Below, in pieces: positions 43,425-51,728 of a stretch of DNA of 64,000 bases (the first letter of the stretch is position 1; every line of letters begins with the position of its first letter). The notes beneath the pieces are model-generated. The model was given only the letters and a program-made list of their open reading frames with translations, was not told where the DNA came from and made no database searches. The stretch spans positions 4,274,501-4,338,500 of the forward strand of contig NZ_CP115160.1 in NCBI RefSeq assembly GCF_027594545.1. The letters run 5' to 3'. The stretch is from Algoriphagus sp. TR-M9. GTDB taxonomy: Bacteria > Bacteroidota > Bacteroidia > Cytophagales > Cyclobacteriaceae. The position numbers and the translations under genes were made by a program.

Positions 43425-44863
43425 AACAGACATTCTCTAGAGTAATTGTCAAAGGAGGAGTGCTTTCTCCTGCCGAATTGAAGCAGATTTTAGAACTCGG
43501 CGAGAGTGCCGGGCTGGATACGATTTCACTGGGCTCAAGGCAGGATATCCTCTTTATCAAAGATGATGATTCACTGAAAATCGACGCTCAGGAGAAATTT
43601 CAGTTTGTCTCCCCAGAGGAAATCGGATCTGAAAACATAGTTTCTTCCTATGCATCTGCAGATATTTTCCCAAACACGCCTTGGCTTACCGGGGATCGTT
43701 ACCTCTACATTTTGGAAAATTTCAGGCAGCAACCCCACTTAAAAATCAACATTACCGATCCCAAGCAACGCTTGGTACCGCTTTTTACAGGACATCTTAA
43801 TTTCATTGCTTCAGCGCATGAAGACTATTGGTATCTGTACGTACGGCTGCCAGACTGGGAGGAGAACCAGATGTATCCGGCACTGATATACAGCTGGGAC
43901 ATAGCTAAGGTCGCTACGGCGATTGAGGATATTCTCCAAGAGGAACCCGAGACTGCTGAGGTCTTATTTGAGTTGGTCAATGATGCGGTGGATTCCAACA
44001 ACAGGACTGTGGACAAGCCTTTGGAGGTTCCCTTTTACCCTTTTCCCTACTATGAAGGCATCAATCGCGTGGGCGACGACCGTTATTGGCTGGGCTTATA
44101 TTGGAGAAACAACAAGTACTATATAGATTTTCTGAAAGTACTCTGTGACCTCTGCGCCGACAGCAAAATCGGAAAAATCTCCATTACACCTTGGAAATCC
44201 ATCATTATCAAAGGAATACCAGAAAATTCCAAAATCGAATGGGAAAGGCTGCTGGGCCGCTATGGGATCAATGTGCGCCACTCCATGTTGGAATTGAACT
44301 GGCACCTTCCGGTAAATAACAAAGCGGCACTCAAGCTGAAAGAGTACTTAGTGGAAAACTTTGACAAGCGGGATATCAGTACCTATGGACTGACTTTTGG
44401 AATCACAGATTACACTCGAAAGGCATATTATTTTACATCTATCATTATAGAGAAAAACCAGCCTCCAGTTGGTCTGGACGGCGTAAAAATCCGAGACACC
44501 TATAACCTGCTGTATGCCAAAAATTTTGACCCAAACACCCAGCAATACATCGTGCATGTGCAGGAGGTGGACAAGGCAGAACTCCCGCGATTACTCATCG
44601 AACTGAGTAAAATGTACTTCGAGCAGCTGGGCAAAAAGCCTGTAGAATCCAAAAAATCTATTTCCCCAAAAGAGACCATCAAAACCGAAGCGTATCAGTG
44701 CACAGACTGTCTCACGGTCTATGATCCAAAGTATGGTGATGAATCTCAGCATATTGAGGCCATGACAACTTTTGAGGATTTGCCTGAGGATTATCATTGC
44801 TCCCTTTGCGAAGCACCAAAGTCGAATTTTGTGAAAAGGGTCTTTGAGAAAGAAGTGGACTAG
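43421..44863 (+). CDS. Nitrite/sulfite-reductase-like protein without siroheme cysteines, fused to rubredoxin
   Basis: A 480-residue protein overlapping the nitrate reductase by 4 bp (ATGA). The N-terminus (about 8-48; GGVLSPAELKQILELGESAG, SRQDILF) and residues 225-290 (KISITPWKSIIIKGIPE) resemble the two ferredoxin-like half-domains of nitrite/sulfite reductases. The region between (NIVSSYASADIFPNTPW, LKINITDPKQRLVP) aligns with the siroheme domain, but its 4Fe-4S/siroheme cysteines are absent. A CxxC (C242, C245) lies in the second half-domain. Residues 424-475 are a rubredoxin: C427/C430 and C460/C463. I infer an electron carrier or scaffold for the reductase; catalysis of nitrite reduction is unlikely. 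Confidence 0.8.
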   Translation: MKQTFSRVIVKGGVLSPAELKQILELGESAGLDTISLGSRQDILFIKDDDSLKIDAQEKFQFVSPEEIGSENIVSSYASADIFPNTPWLTGDRYLYILENFRQQPHLKINITDPKQRLVPLFTGHLNFIASAHEDYWYLYVRLPDWEENQMYPALIYSWDIAKVATAIEDILQEEPETAEVLFELVNDAVDSNNRTVDKPLEVPFYPFPYYEGINRVGDDRYWLGLYWRNNKYYIDFLKVLCDLCADSKIGKISITPWKSIIIKGIPENSKIEWERLLGRYGINVRHSMLELNWHLPVNNKAALKLKEYLVENFDKRDISTYGLTFGITDYTRKAYYFTSIIIEKNQPPVGLDGVKIRDTYNLLYAKNFDPNTQQYIVHVQEVDKAELPRLLIELSKMYFEQLGKKPVESKKSISPKETIKTEAYQCTDCLTVYDPKYGDESQHIEAMTTFEDLPEDYHCSLCEAPKSNFVKRVFEKEVD

Positions 44864-45012
44864 TAAAACTAGTTTTTAGAAGTTAGCCCCCATTCCTAAC
44901 CTTAAGGTGCTAGCCGCTTTTTCTGAGCCTAGGAAAAAGGAACAACAAGCTGTAAACAGGGGACTTACAAACTAATCCTATTCAAGTTTTTCAATACTAT
45001 CCAAGAAAATAA

Positions 45013-45069
45013 TACTTAGATTATTACGTATTTATCTAGCTTATTTATAAGTATTTTTACTTATATTTA
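45013..45069 (+). promoter_or_regulatory. Porin promoter with shared nitrate-island motif
   Basis: TACTTAG (45013) and TACGTAT-TTA (45025-45034) are followed by a perfect inverted heptamer pair ATAAGTA-TTTT-TACTTAT (45047-45064). The last heptamer runs into TATATTTA (45062-45069), a near match to TAnnTTTG at the same 4-bp offset as in nirB. The ATG is at 45099. Confidence 0.6.
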
Positions 45070-45098
45070 TTCCTGATTTTAACTTTAACAGAAGGAAT

Positions 45099-46376
45099 AT
45101 GAAAAAGCTTGTTACCCTACTTTTCTTGTCAATTACGCTCGGAAAACTCGCTAAGGCTCAGGAGTTCACACTGGATGCAGATATTCGTCCGCGATTTGAA
45201 TACAGACATGGATTTTCCAGCCTTTATGCAGATGAAGCTAAGCCTGCAGCCTTTGTCACGCAGCGCTCTAGATTGAATTTCGCATTTAAAGATCAAAAGT
45301 GGAGCCTTTATTTCAGTGCCCAGGACGTAAGTACTTGGGGTGATACTCAGCAACTGAGTGCAACGGATGGGAATAATTCATTCTCCATTTTCCAAGGTTG
45401 GATACGCTATGCTTTCGATGAAAACTGGGGAATCAAACTTGGTAGGCAGGTACTTTCATACGATGATCAGCGAATCCTTGGAGCCACAGACTGGGCCATG
45501 CAGGGAAGAACCCATGATGCTGCAATGCTCCAATTTTCCAGAAACAAATTCGATCTGGACCTGGCTTTTGCTTTTAACCAAGAGGGACAGTATAACTTCG
45601 GAACGGACTATACCATCAGGGGTGGATTTTCCTATAAGACCATGCAAATGGCCCACCTGACTAAAGCCTGGGATCAAGCCACTTTTAGTTTTCTTTTTAT
45701 GAATACTGGTTTTCAGAAATATACCAATGATCCCATTCCCCAAACCGACGGCTTATATTATAGACAAACTACCGGAACTTATTATAGCTTTCCGATTTCC
45801 TTCCTGACCATCACAGGCTCTGCCTACCTACAAAGCGGAATGGCCAATGCCGCTACCGATCTATCGGCATACCAATACATGATCGAAGCGAAATACAAAG
45901 CCGGTAAAGTCACTCTGATCGCAGGCTTTGAATCCCTGAGTGGCACAGATCAAGCAGGCGAGGATAAAAATAAATCCTTCTTTCCTCTCTATGGAACCAA
46001 CCACAAATTCAATGGATTTATGGATTATTTCTACGTGGGAAATCATGCCAACAATGTGGGTTTGAATGACTTTTACGGAAAAGTGCAACTGGCAGTGGCT
46101 TCAAAAGGAAATCTAGGACTTGATCTTCATTATTTCTCAGCCAATGCAGAACTAGCGGACGATTTCAGTAAAAATCTGGGAGCAGAACTAGACCTCTATT
46201 ACAGCCATTCTTTGGGCCAATATGTGAAGATCGCCGGAGGATATTCCCAGCTCTTTGCCACAGAAAGTATGAGTGTGCTCAAAGGCGGGGTGACTTCAGA
46301 CAATACCAACAACTGGGGCTGGGTGCAGCTGATAGTGAATCCTAGGTTGCTGACGTATAAGGTTAAGGGGGAGTAA
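45099..46376 (+). CDS. Alginate-export-type outer-membrane porin
   Basis: A 425-residue outer-membrane beta barrel with signal peptide (MKKLVTLLFLSITLGKLAKAQ). It starts with DADIRPRFEYRHGFSS and RSRLNFAF, the typical opening of the 'alginate export' porin family, followed by alternating aromatic-rich strands to the end. It has its own promoter with the island motif. The context suggests a diffusion channel for nitrate/nitrite, not alginate; that is inference. Confidence 0.85.
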   Translation: MKKLVTLLFLSITLGKLAKAQEFTLDADIRPRFEYRHGFSSLYADEAKPAAFVTQRSRLNFAFKDQKWSLYFSAQDVSTWGDTQQLSATDGNNSFSIFQGWIRYAFDENWGIKLGRQVLSYDDQRILGATDWAMQGRTHDAAMLQFSRNKFDLDLAFAFNQEGQYNFGTDYTIRGGFSYKTMQMAHLTKAWDQATFSFLFMNTGFQKYTNDPIPQTDGLYYRQTTGTYYSFPISFLTITGSAYLQSGMANAATDLSAYQYMIEAKYKAGKVTLIAGFESLSGTDQAGEDKNKSFFPLYGTNHKFNGFMDYFYVGNHANNVGLNDFYGKVQLAVASKGNLGLDLHYFSANAELADDFSKNLGAELDLYYSHSLGQYVKIAGGYSQLFATESMSVLKGGVTSDNTNNWGWVQLIVNPRLLTYKVKGE

Positions 46377-46548
46377 CATACTCAAATTCAATTGAATCCT
46401 TCATGTGCAGAAACGGAGTGATGGCTGTAACCAATATCTCTCTGCTCAACTTCTTATCAATGATTATGCTTTAGTAGAGTAATCTTTCTCTGAACTCTCT
46501 GCTCAGAGTACATACCATTATATTATGACTTCGGCAAACCCCTAAAAA

Positions 46549-47076
46549 ATGGAATTAGCAAAACATTGTGAATTATGTGATCATAGGGTGTTTGACTTAT
46601 CAACTGGTACCACATGTGGTTTAACCTCAATGAGGCCTGATTTTAAGGGTAAATGTCCGAATATCAAATTTGGTGATAATCATATCCGACGTATAAGGGA
46701 AGTGAACATTGAGCATTATAGAGTTGCATCTAAAAAGTGGATGAACGTTGCCCATTTTATTCTCTATTTCATGATTGGAGTTACAATAATGCTAGGTGGG
46801 TATTTTCTAGGTTCAATGGCTTGGGACAAGGGAGTTGTCTCCAAAGTACCTTTAATTATTATTGGCGTTGGTTTTCTCATTATTCCTTTCGCCACTGGTC
46901 CTTTAATATCGTTCCGACAAGATTTCCAAATTGAAAAGAAAAGGAAAATGAAGATGGATCAACTATTAAAATCATATAATATCGAATATGATTCGGAAAT
47001 AATAGTTGACGAGGATGTTCATGGAAACAAAGATTATAATGCAAAAATCAGTTTTTCAAGACTGCATTATAAATGA
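46549..47076 (+). CDS. Small membrane protein with N-terminal zinc-ribbon-like cysteines
   Basis: A 175-residue protein: HCELCDH (C-X2-C), then single cysteines at TTCGL and GKCPNI within the first 40 residues. This resembles a metal-binding ribbon. Two membrane helices (about 65-90 and 98-120) and a charged C-terminal tail follow. I do not recognise a family. It has no island motif upstream, and its AT-rich codon use differs from neighbours. It sits between the two halves of the nitrate island. Confidence 0.65.
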   Translation: MELAKHCELCDHRVFDLSTGTTCGLTSMRPDFKGKCPNIKFGDNHIRRIREVNIEHYRVASKKWMNVAHFILYFMIGVTIMLGGYFLGSMAWDKGVVSKVPLIIIGVGFLIIPFATGPLISFRQDFQIEKKRKMKMDQLLKSYNIEYDSEIIVDEDVHGNKDYNAKISFSRLHYK

Positions 47077-47131
47077 ATTTCTTTTCAAAACTCCTCAGCT
47101 TCCTATCAATAATCTATGCACACAACCTATG

Positions 47132-47147
47132 TAGGATTTAAATCCTA
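47132..47147. repeat. 16-bp perfect palindrome after moaA
   Basis: TAGGATTTAAATCCTA is fully self-complementary, 5 bp downstream of the moaA stop codon. No T run follows, so it is not a standard terminator. Confidence 0.5.
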
Positions 47148-47151
47148 TACT

Positions 47152-48162
47152 TCACCCCCCAATCGCAATCATACTTCGATTATCTGAATGAAGTGCCGGG
47201 TCGGATAATTTCTCCATGCTGTCCATCCCGGCTCGAAGAGCTTTTTTATTCAAAATGGACTCCAAGATCAGCTTTTCCACATCTTCCCCAGCCCGCATAG
47301 CCGACAGCAGGTCGATTTCATGATTGGAGAAAAGACAGTTTTTGATACGCCCATTGGCAGTCAGGCGAATCCTGTTGCAGGTGCCACAAAATGGATTGGT
47401 CACCGAGGAGATAATTCCAAAAGTCCCTTTATATCCTGCCACCTGAAATTTCCGGGCAGTAAAATTCTTTTCATTCGGCAAGGAAGCAATTTGTGCTGAA
47501 CCAAAACGAGCTGACAGATGATCCAGGATTTCCTGCTCGGAAACCATTTTTGATCTGTCCCAGCGATTGCCATCGAAGGGCATAAATTCAATAAAACGCA
47601 CGGAGACCTCATAGTCTCTGGTCAAGTTCACAAAATCCACAATTTCATCCTCATTGGTCCCTTTGATCAACACCGCATTGATCTTCAGATCAAAATCCTC
47701 TTGGAGCAGCTCAAAATTGTCCAAGGTTTTTTGAAATCCGGATCGCCTGGTAATCTCTTGAAAGCGGCTTTCTTTCAAAGTATCCAGACTGAAATTGATT
47801 TTTTTAACCCCAAATTTCTTCAAGTTATCCACATGCCTATCGATCAGCAAACCATTCGTAGTAATGGAGATTTCCACAGGCATTCGGGACAAGCCTTCCA
47901 GGATCACACTAATGTCTTTGCGCAGCAGTGGCTCACCTCCGGTAAGCCGAATTTTGTCTACGCCCAGCCCAACAAAAATTCTCGCAAACTCTAGTACTTC
48001 TTCTGCACTCATGATGGTGGCTTTAGGACTGAGTGCGATTCCCTCAGCGGGCATGCAGTAGCTACAGCGCAGATTGCACTTCTCGATCAGCGAAATCCTC
48101 AAGTAATTGTGAACTCGCCCAAATCGATCTCTAAGCTCCTGAATATTACCCGATTGGGTCAT
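47152..48162 (-). CDS. moaA: GTP 3',8-cyclase (molybdopterin step 1)
   Basis: A 336-residue radical-SAM enzyme making 3',8-cyclo-GTP. The SAM cluster CNLRCSYC (about 29-36) and the C-terminal cluster PFCGTCNRIRLTANGRIKNC (about 255) are present. It ends in GG (SMIAIGG), the functional MoaA tail. Last gene of the Moco operon, overlapping moaCB by 17 bp. Confidence 0.96.
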   Translation of the reverse strand: MTQSGNIQELRDRFGRVHNYLRISLIEKCNLRCSYCMPAEGIALSPKATIMSAEEVLEFARIFVGLGVDKIRLTGGEPLLRKDISVILEGLSRMPVEISITTNGLLIDRHVDNLKKFGVKKINFSLDTLKESRFQEITRRSGFQKTLDNFELLQEDFDLKINAVLIKGTNEDEIVDFVNLTRDYEVSVRFIEFMPFDGNRWDRSKMVSEQEILDHLSARFGSAQIASLPNEKNFTARKFQVAGYKGTFGIISSVTNPFCGTCNRIRLTANGRIKNCLFSNHEIDLLSAMRAGEDVEKLILESILNKKALRAGMDSMEKLSDPALHSDNRSMIAIGG

Positions 48163-49063
48163 GATTAGCTCCTTTTAATATTTGAAATACATGCAATAAA
48201 TGTGGGAAAACCGCATCCATAGATTCCTTTGCCCCATTGGTAGATCCTGGCAAAGCCAGAATAATGCTATCTCCAATCGTGCCGGCCACGGATCGGGAAA
48301 GCATGGCAAATGGCATCATCTTTTGTCCGTAACTTCTAATTGCTTCCTCTACTCCGGGGATTCGTCGCTCCAGAATAGGTTCCAAAGCCTCAGGCGTTAC
48401 GTCCCGCTTAGATAGCCCGGTTCCTCCAGTGAAAATCACCAGTTGGTTTTTCTCCGAAAGCTCAAATGCTTTAGTCCGGATCTGCTCCAAGTCATCCGGA
48501 ATCACCTCATACGAGGAAGTTTTCACGCCATGAATTTCCAACTTATCCACAATGGCCTTTCCGGCTTTATCCTCTTTGATGCCTTTGGAAATAGAATCCG
48601 AGCAAACGACCACAGCAGCCTGGACCTGCTTTTCATTTCTATCCTTAAAACTGGATTTGCCGCCGGTCTTCTTTACCAACCCGATTTCCCGGATAACAAT
48701 TCCCTTATCTATGGGCTTGAGCATGTCATACATGGTCAGCGCAATCACCGATGCTCCATGCATAGCCTCTACCTCTACACCCGTTTTATAGACGGTTTTC
48801 ACCGTGATATAAATGTGGATCTCCAAGCCTTCAATTTCATACTCCACCGCAGTGTATTCCACAGGAAGCGGATGGCAATCCGGAATGGTGATATGCGTGT
48901 TTTTCACTGCGAAAAGTCCCGCCACCTTCGCCATTTCAAACACATTGCCTTTTGGCACACGGTTTTCCACCACTGCCGCGATGGTTTCTTCTAAACTTAC
49001 CTGCACGATCGCCTTGGCTTTGGCTGTGCGAAGTGTGGTGACTTTATGCGTAATATCTACCAT
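48146..49063 (-). CDS. MoaC-MoaB fusion (cPMP synthase plus MogA/MoaB-type domain)
   Basis: A 305-residue bifunctional protein. Residues 1-145 are MoaC (CHPLPVEYTAVEYE, KTGVEVEAMHGASVIALTMYDM, KKTGGKSSFKD), which with MoaA makes cyclic pyranopterin. Residues 150-305 are MoaB/Mog (AAVVVCSDSISKG, LVIFTGGTGLSKRDVTPEA, LALPGSTNGAKESMDAV), which adenylates molybdopterin. The join saves a separate mogA gene. The upstream gap of 128 bp, with a dispersed repeat, is the largest in the operon. Confidence 0.94.
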   Translation of the reverse strand: MVDITHKVTTLRTAKAKAIVQVSLEETIAAVVENRVPKGNVFEMAKVAGLFAVKNTHITIPDCHPLPVEYTAVEYEIEGLEIHIYITVKTVYKTGVEVEAMHGASVIALTMYDMLKPIDKGIVIREIGLVKKTGGKSSFKDRNEKQVQAAVVVCSDSISKGIKEDKAGKAIVDKLEIHGVKTSSYEVIPDDLEQIRTKAFELSEKNQLVIFTGGTGLSKRDVTPEALEPILERRIPGVEEAIRSYGQKMMPFAMLSRSVAGTIGDSIILALPGSTNGAKESMDAVFPHLLHVFQILKGANHDPIG

Positions 49064-49100
49064 TTCTAATTTTAATCTCTACTCGTGTTCATCAGAATAT

Positions 49101-49124
49101 CCTTCGACTTCACTCAGGATGACA
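49101..49124. repeat. Dispersed 'CTTCGACTTCACTCAGGATGAC' type repeat
   Basis: The 24-bp stretch is a copy of an intergenic repeat I recognise from many Bacteroidota genomes (reverse strand GTCATCCTGAGTGAAGTC...). It lies in the moaE-moaCB gap of the Moco operon. Confidence 0.55.
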
Positions 49125-49191
49125 CTAGAATCGTTCACTACCAATCTATCCAAAACGATTTTAGAATTCAGACTATAGCCTTCCGAATTTC

Positions 49192-49620
49192 TCAACTATT
49201 TACTTTCCATTGATGATCGGCATTGTCCAGAATCTCTTTACCAAAGATCGGCACCTGTTCTTTGACCTGATTCACTAGCCATTCTGTAGCCTCATACACT
49301 TGCTTTCTTCTCGGAGAGGATACGAATACGAAAATGCAAACCTCCCCGACTTTTACCTTACCCAGGCTATGATAAATATGTAGGCATGTCAGATCGAATT
49401 GCTCAAATGCCGCCTCACGAATCTCGTGGAGCTTTTCGTTTGCCATTTCCTCATAAGTGGTGTATTTTATGGCAACAACTTTTTGATCGCCGACTTCATC
49501 TGCACGAACCTGGCCCAAGAAAATATTATGCGCCCCGATGGTATGCTTGCCCTGATGCTTGGCAATGGACTCTGCTATAAATTCTGGGGAGATAGCTCCC
49601 TCAAGAAATACTTTTTTCAT
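49192..49620 (-). CDS. moaE: Molybdopterin synthase catalytic subunit
   Basis: A 142-residue MoaE, large subunit of MPT synthase, which transfers sulphur from MoaD to precursor Z. Conserved parts are GAHNIFLGQVRADE, CLHIYHSLGKVKVGE, VFVSSPRRKQVYEA and VPIFGKE (with the catalytic Lys). The first codons overlap the end of moeB by 20 bp. Confidence 0.94.
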   Translation of the reverse strand: MKKVFLEGAISPEFIAESIAKHQGKHTIGAHNIFLGQVRADEVGDQKVVAIKYTTYEEMANEKLHEIREAAFEQFDLTCLHIYHSLGKVKVGEVCIFVFVSSPRRKQVYEATEWLVNQVKEQVPIFGKEILDNADHQWKVNS

Positions 49621-50647
49621 GTTGAGTTGATTGGGTTTTCAATTGTATTAAGTCTTTAGCTCCTCCGCGGATGGCTTTCACCTCAGAAAATTTAGCCTCC
49701 TGCAAAATCTTGGAAGCTGCAATAGCCCGGGTACCTGCCTGGCAAAAAACGCTAATCGGCCTGTCTCTGGGAATCTCATCCAAACGCCTCTCCAGGGCAG
49801 AAAGCGGGAGGTTAATACAATTTGTGAATTGAAGGAATGGCACTTCACCGATTTCACGCACATCCAGTAAGATTCCACTTTGTGCCAAAGCTTCCTCAGG
49901 AGAAATAAAGTCTACCTTCACCGTAGGAACCCTCTCCACCACTTCTCCTTCCGGCATCTCCAAATCAAAAATCTGCTGCTCATTGGAAAGCAGATTATAG
50001 ATGAGGATCTTCCCGGAAAGCACCTCTCCAATTCCCAAAACAATCTTCATGGCTTCATTGGCTTGCAACATCCCGATCAAGCCTACTGTGGTACCCAAAA
50101 CTCCGGCCTCTGCACAATTTAAGAGGCTTTGTTCTTCTTCTGGAAATAGGCTTCTGTAGGAGGGACCACCTTGGTAATTGAATACGGAAACCTGTCCCTG
50201 AAATCGAAAGATTGATCCGTAGATCATTGGCTTATTTGCCCGCCTACACGCCTCATCCAAGATATATCTTACCTCCGTATTGTCCGTAGCATCTATCACC
50301 AGGTCATATGCGGAGATCAAGTTATCCACATTTTCCTCCGTGAGAAAAACAGGATAAGACACTGTCTTGACAGCTGAATTTAAGTGATTTATATAGCGCT
50401 TGGCTTCCTGAACTTTATATGAACCAGTAGATTGGTCTGAATATAAAACCTGCCTGTGCAGATTACTCAGCTCCACTTTATCCCCATCCACAATTCCCAA
50501 GTTACCCACGCCTGCCGCAGCGAGGTAAGGTAAAACAGCACAGCCTAATCCTCCAGCACCTACTACAAGGATTTTGCTCTCATGTAGTTTTTGCTGGCCG
50601 GAATCCCTTATGCCGGGAAGGATGATTTGTCGCTGGTATCTTTGCAT
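49601..50647 (-). CDS. moeB: MoeB/ThiF adenylyltransferase with rhodanese domain, zinc cysteines missing
   Basis: A 348-residue enzyme that adenylates the MoaD C-terminus. The E1-like domain (1-245) has GAGGLGCAVLPYLAAAGVG, SNLHRQVLY and DATDN. Its CYRC-type zinc motif is replaced by PSYRSLF and the second CxxC is absent, so the structural zinc is probably lost. The catalytic cysteine region (NCAEAGVLG) is kept. A rhodanese domain (about 255-348) with active-site Cys in FCQAGTRA could supply sulphur, as in MOCS3. It lies 3 bp after moaD. Confidence 0.92.
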   Translation of the reverse strand: MQRYQRQIILPGIRDSGQQKLHESKILVVGAGGLGCAVLPYLAAAGVGNLGIVDGDKVELSNLHRQVLYSDQSTGSYKVQEAKRYINHLNSAVKTVSYPVFLTEENVDNLISAYDLVIDATDNTEVRYILDEACRRANKPMIYGSIFRFQGQVSVFNYQGGPSYRSLFPEEEQSLLNCAEAGVLGTTVGLIGMLQANEAMKIVLGIGEVLSGKILIYNLLSNEQQIFDLEMPEGEVVERVPTVKVDFISPEEALAQSGILLDVREIGEVPFLQFTNCINLPLSALERRLDEIPRDRPISVFCQAGTRAIAASKILQEAKFSEVKAIRGGAKDLIQLKTQSTQHEKSIS

Positions 50648-50650
50648 TTT

Positions 50651-50887
50651 TTATCCTCCGGAAAAAGGTGGAAGTAAGGCTATTTCATCACTAGCTGTGA
50701 GTTGGATATCTTGCTTTTTGGAAATGATTTTTCGGTTTACCGCCACCTGAAACTGAAACTTACGAAGGCCATATTTGGCATCCAAAAGATCTACCAGTTC
50801 AGCTACGCTGACAGCTTGCAAATCCAAAGCTTCTGAATCGCTTTGCGCAGCTTCTGCTAGGGTTCCAAAGTAATTTACAGTGATCAT
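50651..50887 (-). CDS. moaD: Molybdopterin synthase sulphur carrier subunit
   Basis: A 78-residue ubiquitin-fold protein ending PPFSGG, the double-glycine tail that is adenylated by MoeB and carries the thiocarboxylate. It lies between cobA and moeB on the same strand. Confidence 0.92.
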   Translation of the reverse strand: MITVNYFGTLAEAAQSDSEALDLQAVSVAELVDLLDAKYGLRKFQFQVAVNRKIISKKQDIQLTASDEIALLPPFSGG

Positions 50888-50915
50888 AGGCTCAAGTTAA
50901 TACAGATGATTCGGA

Positions 50916-51728
50916 TTAGTTAACAAAGGGCAAGGTATTCAGGTTCTGGAAAATAAATTCATCCTCCAGGATCCATTCTTCCTGAAGCTGCTTTTTCACT
51001 CCTGCCAAATGCACCACCTCACCGATTACGATAATCGCTGGTGCAGCCATTCCTTGGTTTGCACTGATCTCCACTATGTTTTGAATGGTTCCCACCACTT
51101 CTTTTTGTTCCGCTTTGGTTCCCTCCTTAATAATCGCGACTGGCAAATCACCCTTTCCAACTGATAGATAAATATCGGCGATTTCGGAAAGCTTGCTCAT
51201 TCCCATCAATACGACCACCGTTGCGGAGGATTTGGCCGCTAGCTTCAGGTCTTTGGAAAGCTTCCTTTCACTCGTGGTGCCGGTAATGACCCAGAAACTA
51301 TCCGCCACACCACGGCTGGTCACCGGAATGCCCAAGGTAGCCGGGACAGCCACGCTGGAAGAGATTCCAGGAATTACGTTTACATTTATTCCATGCTCCA
51401 AAGCATATAGTTCTTCTTCTTTTCCTCTCCCAAAAACAAAAGGATCTCCACCCTTCACACGGACTACATGTCCATATTCCAACGCGTAATTCACAATCAA
51501 CTCATTGATTTCGTCCTGGGAATGGCTGTGTTTACCCACTCTTTTTCCCACGAATACCTGCAGGGCTTGAGCTGCGTGAAGCAATATTTCCTCGCTGACC
51601 AGAGAGTCATACAAGACCACATCTGCGTCGTTCAAAGCGTTCACTGCTTTCAGCGTGAGCAGTTCAGGATCGCCAGGACCTGCACCCAACAAAGTGAGTC
51701 GTGGATTTTTTCCAGTTAATGTTTTCAT
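50916..51728 (-). CDS. cobA: Uroporphyrinogen-III C-methyltransferase
   Basis: A 270-residue SUMT that makes precorrin-2, the first committed step to siroheme for NirB. Motifs: LLGAGPGDPELLTLKA (about 13) and VVRVKGGDPFVFGRG (about 89), then VIPGISSSVAVPATLGIPVTSR. There are no dehydrogenase/chelatase (CysG N-terminal or SirC/SirB) domains, and none are in the window. It overlaps mobA by 4 bp. Confidence 0.94.
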   Translation of the reverse strand: MKTLTGKNPRLTLLGAGPGDPELLTLKAVNALNDADVVLYDSLVSEEILLHAAQALQVFVGKRVGKHSHSQDEINELIVNYALEYGHVVRVKGGDPFVFGRGKEEELYALEHGINVNVIPGISSSVAVPATLGIPVTSRGVADSFWVITGTTSERKLSKDLKLAAKSSATVVVLMGMSKLSEIADIYLSVGKGDLPVAIIKEGTKAEQKEVVGTIQNIVEISANQGMAAPAIIVIGEVVHLAGVKKQLQEEWILEDEFIFQNLNTLPFVN

